From assembly GCA_964573155.1 (NCBI GenBank), contig CAZNIN010000032.1:1-5426 (forward strand): a stretch of 5,426 nucleotides of DNA. Direction: 5' to 3'. This document shows, in pieces, positions 4,056-5,426 of the stretch. The DNA is from JAGQNK01 sp964573155 (GTDB lineage: Bacteria; Patescibacteriota; Saccharimonadia; Saccharimonadales; JAGQNK01). A program made the position numbers and the translations under genes. The notes beneath the pieces are model-generated. The model saw only the letters and a list, made by a program, of their open reading frames with translations, had not been told where the DNA came from and did no database searches. The first letter of the stretch is position 1, and each line of letters starts with the position of its first letter.

Positions 4056-5216
4056 ATGTCTAAGGAAATAGAAACGGCCTACAGGGTGGACACCCGATAC
4101 CTTCCAGATCTGGACAATCTGCCATACAAAGATATTGAGCAGGTCTACTTTACGCCGGCTGAACCCGATCCGCAGTATCCTGAAACAGCAGAAGCTGAAT
4201 GGCGTGTCAGAACCTTAACGAGTATGAATGGTAACACCAAACTGAGCACAGCTATAAAATTCGGCAACAAAAGCGTCGGATCTCGAATTGAGATTGAATC
4301 TGTCTTGCCGGTAGGTGCTTTCGGCACTGATCCAGCAAGCCGCGAGCGTTATGCAAGTGGTGTTGTGCGGAAGCGCCGTTATGACTTGGGCAACTCATTT
4401 GTTTTAGACGTGTTCGACCCAGAGTACCATGGTAACCTCGTGCTTGCTGAAAAGGAATTTAAAACTTCGGAGGAGCAGACTGCCTGGCAAGCACCAGACT
4501 GGTGTAGGGCGGACCCAGACATCCCTTCGAACCGACAGCTGGCCGTACCACTACAGTCTGAAGGGTCGCAAAGCAGAAGTCAGGATCGTCGCATATTAAC
4601 AACGAACGAAGTTAGAGCTCTATTGCAGAACAGGCATGATATAGACGTCGGCAGTGTTGTGACGGTTTCTGGTATGAGTGGTTCTGGGAAAAGTACGCTT
4701 GCAGAGCAGCTGGCGAGAGACCTCGATGCTCCGGTTATTGAGACCGACCATTTGCATATTGGTGCGACCAGATTACAGGAACTGGGCGGAGGGATTAATC
4801 ATGATCTTCCGCACGCATATGATTACGCTTATGCTGGTCGTATCGCGACATCATTGGCATTAGGCCAAAGCGTCCGTATGCCGCGGTACGACTATGAGCA
4901 GGCCGAGCCGACTGGTGAAGAGATTACTCTAGAACCATCTACTACACGTAACGTAGTCGTAGATGGTCTGTACGCATCAAGAATATCGTTACTTGGCGAA
5001 TGTGATAACACCGAACTATGCCATGTTCTAATGGATACGCCGTTATATGTGTCGGTGTTGCGACGAATCATGCGAGATACGGCACTTGTGTCTGAAGTGT
5101 GTCAGCGAACTGTGCGGTTTTCACCGCAAGAATCACTATGTTATATGGCAAGCGTTGCTATACCGACATATCTGCAAAATGAGGACAGGTCGTCCTTCGA
5201 TTTTATTGTTAGATAA
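4056..5216 (+). CDS. CYTH (triphosphate tunnel) domain fused to uridine-kinase-like P-loop kinase
   Basis: The protein has 386 residues and starts at the ATG at 4056. An in-frame stop sits one codon upstream of ACA, so this is the first possible start, though no clear Shine-Dalgarno site precedes it. Residues 1-165 form a CYTH domain: EIET (4-7, where EIExK is usual, so the Lys is missing), RVR (50-52), K68, RIEIE (77-81), RKRR (105-108), LDVF (117-120), AEKEF (131-135) and the closing SNRQLA. These line the tunnel that binds triphosphate and metal in this superfamily. Residues 200-386 form a uridine-kinase-like domain: Walker A GMSGSGKST (206-214), DH (231-232), NHDLPHAYD (248-256), PRYDY (276-280), VVDG (301-304) and RRIMRD (336-341), the lid. 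The protein is cytoplasmic. The substrate is unknown and uridine is not implied. The frame ends right after a FDFIV strand, earlier than usual. Confidence 0.9.
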   Translation: MSKEIETAYRVDTRYLPDLDNLPYKDIEQVYFTPAEPDPQYPETAEAEWRVRTLTSMNGNTKLSTAIKFGNKSVGSRIEIESVLPVGAFGTDPASRERYASGVVRKRRYDLGNSFVLDVFDPEYHGNLVLAEKEFKTSEEQTAWQAPDWCRADPDIPSNRQLAVPLQSEGSQSRSQDRRILTTNEVRALLQNRHDIDVGSVVTVSGMSGSGKSTLAEQLARDLDAPVIETDHLHIGATRLQELGGGINHDLPHAYDYAYAGRIATSLALGQSVRMPRYDYEQAEPTGEEITLEPSTTRNVVVDGLYASRISLLGECDNTELCHVLMDTPLYVSVLRRIMRDTALVSEVCQRTVRFSPQESLCYMASVAIPTYLQNEDRSSFDFIVR

Positions 5217-5232
5217 AGAACCTCCACCGAAA

Positions 5233-5426
5233 TTATTTGGAAAGAAATTTTGTGACTATGTTCATGTACCGTTCTATGAAACTGTAGTGAGCATCTCCGA
5301 TGTTTTCTAATGGTTGGTAAAAATCAAACACTATTGCTCCACGCATTGCAGATACATCGAAAGGTGCAATAATACTACTGCCGATACCACCTGCCGCTTG
5401 ATTGAACCGTGCGTCAGAAGCTTGCA
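5233..5426 (-). CDS. C-terminal 63 residues of a GAF-like domain protein (5' end outside window)
   Basis: Reading minus from the window edge, the frame is open from 5424 to a TAA at 5235-5233, with no start in the window because the gene begins beyond it. The residues read as a strand (GGIGSSIIAPFDV), a strand (MRGAIVFDFY), an acidic loop (QPLENIGDAH) and a long closing helix (SFIERYMNIVTKFLSK). That is the usual end of a GAF domain: a small-molecule-binding strand pair, a loop and a C-terminal helix. The match is by shape only, and other alpha/beta sensor domains are possible. It converges on the CYTH-kinase gene with a 16-base gap and no visible terminator between them. Confidence 0.65.
   Translation of the reverse strand, partial: QASDARFNQAAGGIGSSIIAPFDVSAMRGAIVFDFYQPLENIGDAHYSFIERYMNIVTKFLSK

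Noticed and set aside
1..5426. CRISPR array, insertion sequence, long repeats or phage genes
   Set aside because: I found no regularly spaced direct repeats, no terminal inverted repeats with a transposase and no phage or integrase-like proteins. The tRNA 3' end shows no duplicated segment that would suggest an attachment site.

Overview
The window looks like a piece of a small bacterial genome using the standard bacterial code. UGA acts as a stop in at least two genes, and the only tRNA carries anticodon CCA for UGG. The gene density, many short unrecognised proteins, an N-terminal winged-helix/Nudix protein and a CYTH-kinase fusion suggest Patescibacteria (Saccharibacteria-like). That placement is an inference from gene style and was not tested by any search.

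Layout. Positions 1-294 hold the C-terminal end of an unrecognised + strand gene. Positions 295-449 show no gene. A 148-residue unknown gene (450-896, - strand) has a full-consensus promoter placed so that the transcript should start at the AUG. Facing the other way is a 50-residue acidic protein (1026-1178, +) with a good ribosome binding site. A 12-bp bidirectional terminator (1199-1235) separates it from a run of four - strand genes. In transcription order these are a secreted PepSY-like protein with a Pro/Glu-rich tail (3035-2475), a 225-residue unknown protein with HLS and HIT motifs (2420-1743), a 60-residue protein (1700-1518) and a 64-residue protein (1446-1252). The last three each have their own -35/-10 promoter in the short gap before them. 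The next block is tRNA-Trp (3195-3270, +), then a bidirectional terminator (3288-3315), then a convergent winged-helix/Nudix-fold gene (3971-3321, -) whose Nudix box is largely degenerate. Divergent from it, across an 84-bp gap, is a 386-residue fusion of a CYTH (triphosphate tunnel) domain to a uridine-kinase-like P-loop domain (4056-5216, +). The window ends inside a convergent - strand gene (5233-5426) whose visible tail resembles the end of a GAF domain.

The genes do not form one recognisable pathway. The two most informative proteins both belong to nucleotide or polyphosphate-binding families: a pseudo-Nudix regulator candidate, and divergent from it the CYTH-kinase fusion. They share one intergenic region, so a regulatory link is possible but unproven. 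The clearest shared feature is transcriptional. Several - strand genes carry extended -10 promoters with 17-bp spacers, and in three of them the -10 box lies 6 to 8 bases before the start codon, which predicts leaderless mRNAs. Other genes in the same window have strong Shine-Dalgarno leaders.
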